64,000 nucleotides of DNA from Pontibacter rufus (GCF_015694705.1 NZ_JADQDR010000003.1:62001-126000); one strand, 5' to 3'. Positions 55,204 to 64,000 are shown, counted from the first letter of the stretch. Notes: a model not told the origin generated them from the letters alone. Translations and numbers: made by a program.

Positions 55204-55366
55204 CACAAGCCATAACATCGGAACTCCGAGCAGGAAAAAGGTTGATATTTCTACCTCTATACTTAACATGAAGGGGTCTGGCACTTCATGTTCATCTATA
55301 AAAAAGGCTGGTTGGTCTGCTTTCATGCAGGGATAGCAGAATAACTGCCGGCTTCTGGCACTGGAA

Positions 55367-55416
55367 TTGGTATAATCCAATGTATTAAACTAATTTTATA
55401 CATTGGATTATACCAA
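55367..55416. repeat. Inverted repeat between dgt and the M16 operon
   Basis: TTGGTATAATCCAATGTAT (55367-55385) is perfectly inverted at 55398-55416 with a 12-nt loop. It is AT-rich and has no T-run after it. It could be an operator, an attenuator or a processing signal. A CTGGCACTGGAATTGGT motif (55355-55371) just before it resembles a -24/-12 promoter. Confidence 0.7.
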
Positions 55417-55467
55417 CAACTTAGCGTGGTACAAAACCGCACATCTTTCTTACATCAATTTAAACAC

Positions 55468-56802
55468 ATGAAACGCAAGTTTTTAACTGGCCTGCTGATC
55501 TGCGCCTCCGGCTTTACGGCCATGGCCCAGACGAAAAGCAGCGAAATCAAATTTACGGAGTATGACCTCCCGAATGGCCTGCACGTTATCCTTAGCCCCG
55601 ATCATTCCACGCCCAACGTAGCAGTGTCGGTGCTGTACCATGTGGGCTCTAAAAACGAGGAGAAAGGCCGCACCGGCTTTGCACACTTTTTTGAGCACCT
55701 GATGTTTGAAGGCAGCGAAAACATAGATCGTGGCCAGTACATGGCGATGGTGGAGAACGCAGGCGGCGCCCTGAACGCTAATACCTCCTTCGACCGCACG
55801 TATTATTACGAGTTGCTGCCGAGTAACCAGGTTGCCCTGGGTCTCTGGATGGAAGCCGAGCGTATGAAACACGCCAAAGTAGACGAAACGGGCGTGGAAA
55901 CCCAGCGCAAAGTAGTGCAGGAAGAGAAACGGCAGCGCATCGACAACCAGCCCTACGGCACCATAGGCGAGAACGTTTTTGCGCTGGCTTTCAAAGAACA
56001 TCCCTACCACAACATGCCTATTGGTACGTTTGAGGACCTGAACAATGCTAAAATCGACGAGTTCCGCGATTTCTATCATACTTTCTACGTGCCCAACAAC
56101 GCGACCCTTTCTATTGCCGGCGATATCAACATCGACTCTACCAAACAGATGATCGAGAAGTATTTTGCAGGCATTCCCAAGGGCACGAAGGAAATTCCTC
56201 GCCCGACCGTGGTGGAGCCAAAGCAAACAGAAGAGCGCCGCAAAACGGTATATGACAACATTCAGCTGCCGGCCGTTATCGAGGCATATCATATTCCGGA
56301 GCAGGGCACTGAAGATTATTACGCCCTGTCGATGCTGACCACACTGCTATCAGGCGGCGAGAGTGCGCGCCTGCCCAAGGCACTGGTAGATAAGCAGCAG
56401 ATAGCCGTAGCTGCCTCTTCCATACCTTTCCCGACCGAAGATCCGGGCCTGTTTCTGACCTTCGCCATCGCCAATATGGGCGTGAATGTGGATACGCTGG
56501 AGCAGGCGATGGATGCAGAGATCAATCGCGTAAAAACAGAGCCTATCAGCGACCGTGAGTTCCAGAAACTGCGCAACCAGATAGAAAGCAACTTTGTGCA
56601 GCAGAACAGCACCGTGGCAGGCCGTGCCGAAAGCCTCGCCGATTACCATGTATACTACGGCGACGCCAACCTGATCAATACGGAACTGAACCGCTACATG
56701 AAGGTGACGAAAGACGACATTCAGCGCGTAGCCAAGCAGTACCTGACCAAAGACAACCGCGTGGTGCTGCATTACCTTCCGAAATCAGCCCAACCGAAAT
56801 AG
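55468..56802 (+). CDS. M16 family zinc peptidase, catalytic member
   Basis: The protein has 444 residues from the ATG at 55468 (MKRKFLTGLLICASGFTAMA then QTK), giving a normal signal peptide; the 14 upstream codons overlap the inverted-repeat region. The inverted zinc motif is HFFEH at 73-77 (FAHFFEHLMFEGSE) with the distal Glu in QRKVVQEEKRQR, so it should be active. The second half has the R/Y substrate-binding elements typical of M16 domain 2. It is predicted periplasmic and pairs with the non-catalytic subunit in the next gene, as in other Bacteroidota heterodimers. Confidence 0.93.
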   Translation: MKRKFLTGLLICASGFTAMAQTKSSEIKFTEYDLPNGLHVILSPDHSTPNVAVSVLYHVGSKNEEKGRTGFAHFFEHLMFEGSENIDRGQYMAMVENAGGALNANTSFDRTYYYELLPSNQVALGLWMEAERMKHAKVDETGVETQRKVVQEEKRQRIDNQPYGTIGENVFALAFKEHPYHNMPIGTFEDLNNAKIDEFRDFYHTFYVPNNATLSIAGDINIDSTKQMIEKYFAGIPKGTKEIPRPTVVEPKQTEERRKTVYDNIQLPAVIEAYHIPEQGTEDYYALSMLTTLLSGGESARLPKALVDKQQIAVAASSIPFPTEDPGLFLTFAIANMGVNVDTLEQAMDAEINRVKTEPISDREFQKLRNQIESNFVQQNSTVAGRAESLADYHVYYGDANLINTELNRYMKVTKDDIQRVAKQYLTKDNRVVLHYLPKSAQPK

Positions 56803-56928
56803 AGATTTTAGACATAAGACGTTAGACGCAAGATTGTATACTCTGATCTGATGAGTGAAAGCAACACCAGATTCCTAAGATCACAAAAAGTCCTGTGTCC
56901 TGATACTTGTATCCTTAAAAAAGCAATC

Positions 56929-59013
56929 ATGATAAAAAAAATATATAGTACCTTGTTTCTGGCGGTAGCGCTGGTGTATGTGGCGCCGGCACAATCGTTG
57001 AATACTCCGCCACCGGCCGGCCCGGCCCCCAAAATTGAGTTGGGCAAGTATGAAAGCTTTCAACTAAAAAACGGCCTGAAAGTATACGTGGTCGAAAACC
57101 ACAAGCAACCCGTGGTATCAATGCAATTGGTGCTGGACCGTGACCCAATTCTGGAAGGCGACAAGGCCGGTTACGTGCAGGCTGCCGGCCAGATGATGCG
57201 TACCGGCACCACCAGCCGCAGCAAAGACCAGTTTGACGAGCAGGTAGACTTTATTGGTGCGGATTTAGGCTTTTCTTCTACCGGTTTCAGCGCCTCCTCA
57301 CTTAAAAAGCACCTGCCCACCCTGCTCGACCTGACCGCCGATGCCCTGCTGCACCCGAAGTTTACGCAGGAAGAGCTGGATAAAGTAAAGAAGCAACTTC
57401 AGGCCGGACTCGCACAGTCGAAGGACGATCCGGATGCCATTGCCAGCCAGACACGCAACATGCTCTTGTATGGCAAAAATCACCCTTATGGCGAGCTGAT
57501 GACGGAACAAACCGTGGATAACATCAAGCTGGAGGACATCCAGAACTACTACAACACTTACTACAAACCCAACATCGGCTACCTGGCAGTGGTTGGCGAC
57601 GTGACGCCAAGAGAGATAAAGAAAATGCTGAAGAAATCTCTTAAAAGCTGGAAAGCCGGTGAAGTGAAAGAGATGAAGTATGAGCTGCCACAGCAGCCAA
57701 AGCAAACGCAGGTGGTAATGGTAGACAGGCCGAGTGCAGTGCAGACAGTGCTGTCGTTTACGAATGCTGCCGGTTTAGAACCGGGCGCTCCGGATGCAGT
57801 GGCCGCACAGCTGATGAACAACATTTTAGGAGGCAGCAGCGATGCCCGCCTGTTCAAAAACCTGCGCGAAGCACACGGTTATACCTATGGTGCTTATTCT
57901 TCTCTTTCTTCGGATGAGATCCTGGGCCGCTTCAATGCCTATGCCAACGTGCGCAACGCCGTTACCGACAGCGCCGCTATGCAGTTTATGAACGAGTTGA
58001 CAAAAATCCGCCAGGAGCAGGTAAGCGACCAGGAACTGAAAAACGCAAAAGCGTATCTGACTGGCAGCTTCGCCCGTGGCCTGGAAAATCCGGCTACCGT
58101 GGCTGTTTACGCCATCAACACAGCCCGCTACAACTTGCCGGAAGATTATTATGCCAATTACCTCAAGAAAGTAGATGCCGTGTCTACAACTGATGTGCAG
58201 CGCGTAGCTCAAAAGTATGTCGAGCCCAACGCCATGTATATCGTAGCTGTGGGCAATGCCGGCGAAGTAGCCGGCAAGCTGCTGCCGTTCGACAAAGACG
58301 ATAACAGTATAACCTACTACAGCGCCACCGGCGAGAAAGTGGATCGTGCCGCCATGGGCGTGCCGGCTGGAATAACAGCAGATCAGGTGCTCGACAATTA
58401 CATCAAAGCCATAGGTGGCAAAGCCAGCATCGAAAAAGTAAAAGATCTTTCCATTACCAGCAATGCCACAATTCAGGGTATGCAACTGGTGTTTACAAAG
58501 CAGCAGAAAGGCGACGACAAGTTTGCTGTGCAGGTATTGATGAACAACAACCCGATGCAGCGCGTGATCATCAACGGCGACAAAGGCAAAATAGAATCGC
58601 CGATGCAGGGCATCAACAAGGAGATAACCAAAGAAGAACTGGCCGCACAGAAGCTGGAAGCTAACACTTTCTCGGTGCTGCAGTACGACAAACTGGGCAT
58701 CAAATCCAAACTAACCGGCCTCGACAAGGTAGATGGCAAGGATGCTTACGTGATAGAAGTAACAATGCCGAACGGCCAGAAAACCATGCAGTATTTCGCT
58801 AAAGATTCCGGTTTGCTGCTGAAAGAAGTAAACAGCCTGGAATCACCGCAGGGCGTAATTACGCAAACCAAAAACTACAGCAACTACAAAGAGGTAAACG
58901 GCGTGAAGTTCCCCTACCTGGTTGAGATTTCGATGGGGCCGCAGCAGATTAAAACCGAAGTGCAGACCGTTGAAGTAAACAAAGGCATCAGCGACGATGT
59001 GTTTAAACTGTAG
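56929..59013 (+). CDS. M16 family protein without zinc motif, with C-terminal lipoprotein-sorting-like domain
   Basis: The protein has 694 residues from the ATG at 56929, with signal peptide ending ALVYVAPAQ. Two M16 lobes span about 35-450 but the zinc motif is missing: the HxxEH position reads AGYVQAAGQMMRTGTT. A further domain of about 230 residues (VLDNYIKAIGGKASIEKVKD, TMQYFAKDSGLLLKEVNSLE, YKEVNGVKFPYLVEISM) resembles the LolA/outer-membrane lipoprotein-sorting fold seen in Bacteroidota M16 fusions. It is probably the regulatory subunit of the dimer, and the tail may hold a lipid or lipoprotein. Confidence 0.88.
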   Translation: MIKKIYSTLFLAVALVYVAPAQSLNTPPPAGPAPKIELGKYESFQLKNGLKVYVVENHKQPVVSMQLVLDRDPILEGDKAGYVQAAGQMMRTGTTSRSKDQFDEQVDFIGADLGFSSTGFSASSLKKHLPTLLDLTADALLHPKFTQEELDKVKKQLQAGLAQSKDDPDAIASQTRNMLLYGKNHPYGELMTEQTVDNIKLEDIQNYYNTYYKPNIGYLAVVGDVTPREIKKMLKKSLKSWKAGEVKEMKYELPQQPKQTQVVMVDRPSAVQTVLSFTNAAGLEPGAPDAVAAQLMNNILGGSSDARLFKNLREAHGYTYGAYSSLSSDEILGRFNAYANVRNAVTDSAAMQFMNELTKIRQEQVSDQELKNAKAYLTGSFARGLENPATVAVYAINTARYNLPEDYYANYLKKVDAVSTTDVQRVAQKYVEPNAMYIVAVGNAGEVAGKLLPFDKDDNSITYYSATGEKVDRAAMGVPAGITADQVLDNYIKAIGGKASIEKVKDLSITSNATIQGMQLVFTKQQKGDDKFAVQVLMNNNPMQRVIINGDKGKIESPMQGINKEITKEELAAQKLEANTFSVLQYDKLGIKSKLTGLDKVDGKDAYVIEVTMPNGQKTMQYFAKDSGLLLKEVNSLESPQGVITQTKNYSNYKEVNGVKFPYLVEISMGPQQIKTEVQTVEVNKGISDDVFKL

Positions 59014-59074
59014 TTTTTTAGACGCTAGACGCTAGATAGTAGACGTTATATTTAAGATTTATACTTTGTTATTA

Positions 59075-59122
59075 AAACAAAAGAAGCGGCTGACTCAAAT
59101 GAGTCAGCCGCTTCTTTTGTTT
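59075..59122 (+). terminator. Terminator of the M16 operon
   Basis: A 22-bp perfect stem (59075-59096 against 59101-59122, core AAGAAGCGGCTGACTC) with a 4-nt loop and A/T runs at the base. Confidence 0.92.
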
Positions 59123-59147
59123 ATACTTTACCTTTATCCTGCCGCTG

Positions 59148-59216
59148 GCGCAAGTTTTTAAACTTGTGTCCTAACCATGATGTGAAGTCTGCGACTTTAC
59201 TGAAGCTAAAAGCTTC
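59148..59216. repeat. Cluster of three mini-palindromes (dispersed-repeat-like)
   Basis: GCGCAAGTTTTTAAACTTGTG (59148-59168), AAGTC-TGC-GACTT (59185-59197) and GAAGCT-AAA-AGCTTC (59202-59216) follow one another. The style and the words AAGTTT and AAGTCTGCGACTTT recall non-coding elements scattered in Cytophagales genomes. No protein is encoded. Confidence 0.5.
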
Positions 59217-59461
59217 AAATTATAGTTGCTTGCCTTTCTATTGTTGTGAATTGTTTCTCTGGCAGCTTATACTTCAGCAATTCAGCAAATTAGTTCAGAA
59301 TAGCTATCAATCGAGTGAGATTTTACCTTAGAAAACAGGCTCGCGCCACTATAATAAGAAAACCAATGCAACCCATCTGCCGCAAAAGGCATCTTCTATA
59401 CAAACTGCCCTGGCAACCCTCAACGTCTTATCAAAACCTTCATCCAAAAGCACCTAACCTC

Positions 59462-60304
59462 ATGCACAAAGCTGTTATTGCCAAACTAACGTTTGTACTA
59501 TTCCTGTTGTTCACTGTCACACTAGCCCATGCCCAAACTCCCACCATTCAGGGAGTAGTCAGGAGCGAATCAAAGGAAGCTATACCTTTTGTGAACATTG
59601 GCATCAAAAAGAAGGGCGTGGGCGCCGCAGCAGATGCGAACGGGAATTTTACACTGAAACTTGGAAATGAATTCCTGGATGATACGCTCACTTTTTCTGC
59701 CATAGGGTACCAGGAGCTTTCTATGCCGGTAAAGGCTATTGTAATGGATAAGACGCGTGAATTTATACTTGAAGAAAAGTCCACTGCACTACGCGAAGTT
59801 CTTGTGCTAAGCAAAAAGCCTGAAATCCGGAAGCTTGGCGTAAAGTATAAACTGCCTTTTATCATGGGCACGGCACAAACCAGAAACAACAACGACATAT
59901 CAGAGCTGGCGCAGCTGATAAACATCGATGGCAAAAGCGCCGAACTACTATCGGCTAGCGTTTATCTGAAAAGCACGAAGGCTGATTCCGCTACGTTCAG
60001 GATTAACTTTTACAAAAATGCAGGCGGACAGCCGGGGCAGCGCCTCGTTGAGAAAAGCATCATAAAGCGCCTCCCGTTAAGCAATGGATGGGTAGCAGTA
60101 GACCTGCAACCATACGGAATTTTTGTAGCCGATGATTTCTTTATCGGTTTTGAGTATTTACCGGACAGCCGCAACACAGAGAAATTCCTGTTCTTCTATG
60201 GTGCAGTGTTGGGCGGCAGTATCTATGCCCGGAACGTTAGTTTAGGCGAGTGGCGAACAACAGCAGGCGGCAGGCTTTCCGCTTACGTAACGGTAAGGCA
60301 GTAG
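59462..60304 (+). CDS. Carboxypeptidase-like regulatory-domain exported protein
   Basis: The protein has 280 residues from the ATG at 59462 (signal MHKAVIAKLTFVLFLLFTVT ending AHAQ); 49 upstream codons are open but run through intergenic sequence. The first domain is the CarboxypepD_reg-like sandwich (IQGVVRSESKEAIPFVNIGI, LTFSAIGYQELSMPVKAI) also used by SusC/TonB receptors. The second half (about 155-280, FRINFYKNAGGQPGQRLVEK, VAVDLQPYGIFVADDFFIGF) is a beta-sandwich seen in Bacteroidota surface proteins. No catalytic motif. Role unknown. Confidence 0.85.
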   Translation: MHKAVIAKLTFVLFLLFTVTLAHAQTPTIQGVVRSESKEAIPFVNIGIKKKGVGAAADANGNFTLKLGNEFLDDTLTFSAIGYQELSMPVKAIVMDKTREFILEEKSTALREVLVLSKKPEIRKLGVKYKLPFIMGTAQTRNNNDISELAQLINIDGKSAELLSASVYLKSTKADSATFRINFYKNAGGQPGQRLVEKSIIKRLPLSNGWVAVDLQPYGIFVADDFFIGFEYLPDSRNTEKFLFFYGAVLGGSIYARNVSLGEWRTTAGGRLSAYVTVRQ

Positions 60305-60334
60305 TGTTAATCTTGCTTCCTACAAGATAGTGGA

Positions 60335-60359
60335 GGAGACGCGAAATGTTGCGTCTCTA
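60335..60359. repeat. REP-like palindrome
   Basis: GAGACGC-GAAATGTT-GCGTCTC (60336-60357) with flanking TAC. Palindromes of the kind GAGACGC-N-GCGTCTC are scattered in many Bacteroidota and cyanobacterial genomes. One copy is seen here. Confidence 0.55.
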
Positions 60360-60510
60360 CGTGGGCCCGCAAGAGATTTTAGGTTATTTTCATATAGCAC
60401 CTGATGCAGCTGTCCGGCTTTATGATACCAAGCGGTCGTCTGGCTGGCGACGAAGGTGTGGCGGTATACTTGCTCAACAGAAATCAGGCTTCCCGTAACT
60501 AAATGCGCTT

Positions 60511-62049
60511 TTATGCGTCTATTGCCTGTTCTTCTGATACAACCAACCCATCTTTCAGGCGCAGCACTTTTGTAACACATGCCGGGATCTCATCCTGATA
60601 ATGAGTTACATAAACCAGGGTAGTAGGGCTATGGGCGCAAATGGCGTCCAGTAGCTGCTTAAACTGTTGCTGCTGGTGCTGGTCCAGTCCCTGGCAAGGC
60701 TCATCCAGGATCAGTAAGGCCGGGTTTTTAACAAGCGCCCTGGCCAGCAGACACAACCTTTGGGTGCTGGCGGACACATTCCGGAGCCGCTGGTTTGCAG
60801 CTTCCTGTTCAATGCCTAAAAGCTTCATCCAGCGCAAGGCTATACCTGCATTTTCAGGTTCGCTTTGCCGGAAGAGGCCGAGTGTATCGTAAAAGCCGGA
60901 TTCCACAGTTTCCAGGCAGGTGCTGCCGTAAGGGAAATACTGGTACAACTCCGGCGAAACAAAACCGATCCTTTTTTTGATGTCCCAGATGCTTTCGCCA
61001 CTGCCTCGCCTGCGGTCGAAAAGCGTAATTTTATTGGCATAGGATTGGGGGTTATCGCCATTAATGAGACTTAACAAAGTAGTTTTACCCGCTCCGTTAT
61101 GCCCCAGCAGCGCCCACCGTTCTCCCTGCCGGATGCGCCAGTTTACTTTGTCCAGCACCTGCTTATCACCGTACCTGATCGATACATCTTCCATCCCGAC
61201 GATAGTATCAAACCGGGCCGGAGCGTTTAAAGAAAGCAAGGCCTGCAGTTCTTCCTCATCAGGAGAAACTACAGATGATACTTTTACCTGCGCAGGTTCA
61301 AAATCGCTTTTCGGCAGCATACTTACAATTTCTCTTTGCTTCAACATTGCCACATGGGTGATAGCATCTGGAATCTCGACAGGAGAGGTTGCCATAATCA
61401 CGGTAATGCCGGAGCCTGCGATGTCGCTGATGATGCGGTTAAGTTCTATCCGGGTATGCACATCCAGGCCCGTAAATGGATTATCGAGCAGCAGCAGGCG
61501 CGGGTTCTTCAGCAGAGCGGCGGCAATCAAAAGCCTTTTTGTCTCACCGTTCGACAGTTTAATCAGTTGCTTGTCCAGCAAATTATCCAGCTCAAAAGTA
61601 TGTATCGTTTTGTCGTAGTTCCAGAAAGGCGCTGCTGTGCCCAGGGCGGGGGTTGCTGTGGCAGACAGAAACGATGCTACCGTCGGGGCATCTTCCGAAT
61701 CGGAGGAATTGTAACGCTGCTGATAATAGAAGTCGGTGGTGTTCGACAGGTTTTTGAAGTTGTGCTTTTGCGATACCTCCGCTAACAGGTTACGGTAAGT
61801 GAAGAAGGCATCGTGCTCCGGATGTTGCCGGAGATATTCCTGGTAATAATGATGGTGTATGCTTCCGTTTACCACGTTGTAGCTGCCTGCTATAGTTTGA
61901 AGCAAGCCGGATTTGCCTGAACCGCTTTCTCCCACCAAAGCCCAATGCTCGCCCTCATTTACCTGAAAGTTCAGGTTTGTGAACAGCATTTGGTTTAAAT
62001 AACGGACGGTGATGTTTTCGAGAGAGAGGAGAGGATGCGCGCCGGGCAT
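60511..62049 (-). CDS. Double ABC ATPase (ModF/PhrA-like)
   Basis: The protein has 512 residues with two ABC domains and no membrane helices. The first has Walker A GESGSGKSGLLQ at about 39-50, signature LSNGETKR and Walker B LLLLDNPFTGLD. The second has Walker A GHNGAGKTTLLS, a degenerate signature NVSASTQRLCLLARAL and Walker B LLILDEPCQGLD, then VYVTHYQDEIP. The layout matches ModF/PhrA, once linked to molybdate and photorepair and still of unclear function. The weak second signature is common in this subgroup. Stand-alone gene. Confidence 0.88.
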   Translation of the reverse strand: MPGAHPLLSLENITVRYLNQMLFTNLNFQVNEGEHWALVGESGSGKSGLLQTIAGSYNVVNGSIHHHYYQEYLRQHPEHDAFFTYRNLLAEVSQKHNFKNLSNTTDFYYQQRYNSSDSEDAPTVASFLSATATPALGTAAPFWNYDKTIHTFELDNLLDKQLIKLSNGETKRLLIAAALLKNPRLLLLDNPFTGLDVHTRIELNRIISDIAGSGITVIMATSPVEIPDAITHVAMLKQREIVSMLPKSDFEPAQVKVSSVVSPDEEELQALLSLNAPARFDTIVGMEDVSIRYGDKQVLDKVNWRIRQGERWALLGHNGAGKTTLLSLINGDNPQSYANKITLFDRRRGSGESIWDIKKRIGFVSPELYQYFPYGSTCLETVESGFYDTLGLFRQSEPENAGIALRWMKLLGIEQEAANQRLRNVSASTQRLCLLARALVKNPALLILDEPCQGLDQHQQQQFKQLLDAICAHSPTTLVYVTHYQDEIPACVTKVLRLKDGLVVSEEQAIDA

Positions 62050-62292
62050 AATTTAGCCAAAGTGATGTTTATACCTCAAGTTTAATCATACTTAGGCAGG
62101 AATTCAACCAATCGCTTCAGTTCTTTATCTAAAGCTTAGGATGGTTTTAAATTAATCAGGTGTTTCCCTTAATATTTACTTTCTATTTCAGCAGAACACA
62201 TCTCAGCATTTCTTAAGAGAAGCGGCAATTAGCATCTGAAAACAACCCTGCTGCGGACACCTTTATCCAAAAGTGCACTTTACACCATCCGC

Positions 62293-63201
62293 TTAAAATA
62301 ATTTCCCCTGTACCGGCTGCACAATCTTTTTGGGTGGCTTTACAGCAAGGCTGCATACTTTGTTAAGTTGATTGATGAAGTAGGCAGCCAGTTCGGGCGA
62401 GGCTGTATTATCGGGCTCATGCACAAAGAAGTATAGCTGGCGCAGGCCATTCTCAAACCATTCTTTCAGGCGCTCTACCCAGGCATCGATGCGGGTATAG
62501 TCTGTCGGGTGCAGGCCGTTACCTACAAAGCGAATCATAGCAGAGGGCGTGGTGAGGCGCATGTGCAGCACGTCGCGGCGGCCGGCCACATCGGTTAGCA
62601 CCGTGCCCATACTATACTTTTCCAGCAGTTCAAACAGCTCCAGCGAAGCCACGTTATCCACAAACCAGTCAGGGTGGCGCAGTTCTATCGTGATAGGTAT
62701 GGTTTCAGGAATAAAACGGACGAAATGCTCTAAATCGGGTAGATGACGCGGCCCGAAGCTGGGCGGGAGTTGCAGAAACGAATCTCCCAGTTTTTCCTCC
62801 AGCCCGGCAATGGCCTCACAAAAAGCTGCCGTTATACCTTGCGTGCTGCGCAGAGCAGACTCGTGGCTGATGAGTTGCGGAAATTTGGGGCAGAACAGGA
62901 AGCCCTGCGGCACGCTCTGCCGCCAGCGGTCGATGGTAGCCGGATCGGGAATATGGTAATGGGTGCTGTTGAGCTCGATGGTGTTGAACTGCCTGCCATA
63001 CCACAGCAATGCCTCTTTGCCGGGCATTCTGGCCGGATAATATTCGCCCTCCCATGCTTTGTTTACCCATACCGGCAACCCGACATGCACATCCGGCCTG
63101 GCATCGTTCTTAAAGCGGCGCAGCAGCGGCAATGTGTCGGGGTGGTCGGGGGGCAGCGTAAAGTCTACGCGGCTGATGTCTGCCAGCTTTCCGAAATCCA
63201 T
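62293..63201 (-). CDS. DUF72 family protein
   Basis: The protein has 302 residues, cytoplasmic. The TIM-barrel-like DUF72 signature is complete: VHVGLPVWVNKAWEGEYYPA, WYGRQFNTIELNSTHYHIPD, FLFCPKFPQLISHESALRST, LLQ-type LGDSFLQLPPSFGPR and IELRHPDWF. The closing LYFFVHEPDNTASPELAAYF is also typical. Function unproven; the family is widespread. Stand-alone. Confidence 0.93.
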   Translation of the reverse strand: MDFGKLADISRVDFTLPPDHPDTLPLLRRFKNDARPDVHVGLPVWVNKAWEGEYYPARMPGKEALLWYGRQFNTIELNSTHYHIPDPATIDRWRQSVPQGFLFCPKFPQLISHESALRSTQGITAAFCEAIAGLEEKLGDSFLQLPPSFGPRHLPDLEHFVRFIPETIPITIELRHPDWFVDNVASLELFELLEKYSMGTVLTDVAGRRDVLHMRLTTPSAMIRFVGNGLHPTDYTRIDAWVERLKEWFENGLRQLYFFVHEPDNTASPELAAYFINQLNKVCSLAVKPPKKIVQPVQGKLF

Positions 63202-63550
63202 AATCTATACGTTAATTTTTACCGGTATACGACCAGGTTCCTGCAAAGTAAAATCCGGCGCCGGCTGCAAGTCCCAATGCCCCCGGCCATTGCCAGAAAC
63301 AACTTAAATTTACGCTGTTTTACTTTTCGCCACTAAATTTTTTATTGATTTTTTATACGCTGTGCTTTCCCCTTGAGGCAGTTAAAAATAAGGCTTTATA
63401 TACTTTAAAAGCACCTTTCTGCAATATCTGACTTACAGCACCTGCAGCCTGTGAGCCTGTATCCCCCCACACCCAGAACACAATATTAGCGTAAAAGGGC
63501 TCGTTTTTAAAAAAATCTGTACCTTTGCAGCTTCACCAACTATTAACTGT
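63202..63550. other. Intergenic region before rlpA
   Basis: 349 AT-rich bases with a TATACTT word at about 63400 and a -7 element at 63520-63527. No gene seen. Confidence 0.5.
63520..63527 (+). promoter_or_regulatory. -7 promoter element of rlpA
   Basis: TACCTTTG matches TAnnTTTG exactly, 23 bp before the ATG at 63551. A T-run lies about 13-18 bp upstream; no clear -33 TTG. Confidence 0.5.
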
Positions 63551-64000
63551 ATGTTTATTAATAGAAAGTGCTTCATTTTTTCAGTGATCATTTCCTTATT
63601 TATCGGTTTAAGCCAACCAGTATCCGCGCAAACCGAAGGCACCCAAAAAGGGAAAGCCTCCTGGTATGGCAGCAAGTATCATGGCCGAAAAACCAGCAGC
63701 GGCGAGCGCTATGACAAGCATGCCATGACTGCCGCACACAAAACACTGCCTTTCGGAACAAAGGTAAAAGTTACCAACCTCGCCAACAACGAAACCGTTA
63801 TTGTACGCATCAACGACAGAGGCCCGTTTGTAGGCAACCGCATCATTGATGTATCAGAAGCAGCAGCCCGCAAGCTCGAAATAAGAGGCCAGGGCACCGG
63901 TCTTGTGAAGATAGAGGTATTAGACACTCCTTCCGAGATTGCATCGGCCGAAGGATTTAAGTTCAACATCACCGAGTTTGCTGATTATGGCGCCGCTTTA
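63551..64000 (+). CDS. rlpA: RlpA-family septal ring lytic transglycosylase (3' part missing)
   Basis: 150 codons are open from the ATG at 63551 to the window edge. The signal peptide ends SQPVSAQ. The double-psi beta-barrel of RlpA follows: GKASWYGSKYHGRKTSSGER, YDKHAMTAAHKTLPFGTKV, VRINDRGPFVGNRIIDVSEA and AARKLEIRGQGTGLVKIEVL. The catalytic Asp of RlpA-type transglycosylases lies in NDRGPF. RlpA cleaves naked glycan strands at the septum. Any C-terminal SPOR domain would be beyond the window. Confidence 0.93.
   Translation, partial: MFINRKCFIFSVIISLFIGLSQPVSAQTEGTQKGKASWYGSKYHGRKTSSGERYDKHAMTAAHKTLPFGTKVKVTNLANNETVIVRINDRGPFVGNRIIDVSEAAARKLEIRGQGTGLVKIEVLDTPSEIASAEGFKFNITEFADYGAAL

Larger units (their letters stand above)
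59014..59461. other. Intergenic region with terminator and small palindromes
   Basis: 448 bases. TAGACGCTAGACGCTAGA-type low-complexity sequence (59020-59048), a strong terminator (59075-59122), three mini-palindromes (59148-59216) and TATACTT words at about 59058, 59121 and 59265. No gene seen before 59462. Confidence 0.6.

Noticed and set aside
60320-60580. 86-codon minus-strand frame
   Set aside because: Overlaps the end of the ABC ATPase gene and a REP-like palindrome; no family features.

Overview
The window comes from a member of the Bacteroidota, most likely a Cytophagales organism of the Pontibacter/Hymenobacter kind. The evidence is type IX secretion parts (GldK- and PorP-like), a cargo protein with a type IX sorting domain, TonB receptors with carboxypeptidase-like N-termini, many DUFs confined to this phylum, A-rich leaders instead of Shine-Dalgarno sites, and TAnnTTTG-type -7 promoter elements. 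I found no rRNA, tRNA, CRISPR array, complete insertion sequence or prophage. It reads as ordinary chromosome with a few accessory patches.

Layout. 1-5.3 kb (minus strand): glycosyl-phosphate transferase, DUF4271 protein, uroporphyrinogen-III synthase, PorP/SprF-like protein and gldK (cut by the window edge). 5.4-10.9 kb: lipB, a sugar-phosphate isomerase, yraN, a MORN-type lipoprotein and htpG. 11.2-14.9 kb: a His-rich small protein, a TonB receptor and a lipoprotein. 14.9-19.3 kb: an AraC regulator, NTF2-like protein and aldo/keto reductase operon, a barrel protein and a YdeI-like protein. 19.5-24.1 kb: small proteins, including an AT-rich orphan at 20.8 kb. 24.2-30 kb: prolyl oligopeptidase, nucleotidyltransferase and a LemA/TPM cluster. 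30.2-34.2 kb: a hybrid histidine kinase converging on a sigma-54 activator. 35.3-43 kb: polA, a GDSL-type lipase with a FadL channel, a thioredoxin-reductase-like protein and a cyanophycinase-like peptidase. 43.2-47.9 kb: a sterol desaturase, then a cluster of very short exported-peptide genes, and arfB. 48.2-53.3 kb: a BlaI/M56 pair and a type IX-secreted metalloprotease. 53.8-64 kb: dgt, paired M16 peptidases, a double ABC ATPase, DUF72 and rlpA (cut by the window edge).

Two things stand out. First, the heptamer AAGTATA/TATACTT occurs about 100 times by hand scan, where about 8 would be expected by chance. It lies on both strands, inside and between genes and even inside terminator stems, and is absent for about 4.2 kb around the AraC operon. 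Second, at 44.2-45.0 kb two tandem 54-codon genes encode paralogous, probably exported peptides (31/54 identical), followed by a possible frameshifted third. They lie behind a pair of 16-bp palindromes 22 bp apart and a sigma-54-like -24/-12 promoter. This looks like an enhancer-controlled small-peptide locus that I do not recognise. A sigma-54 activator is encoded about 10 kb away, but a link is only inference.
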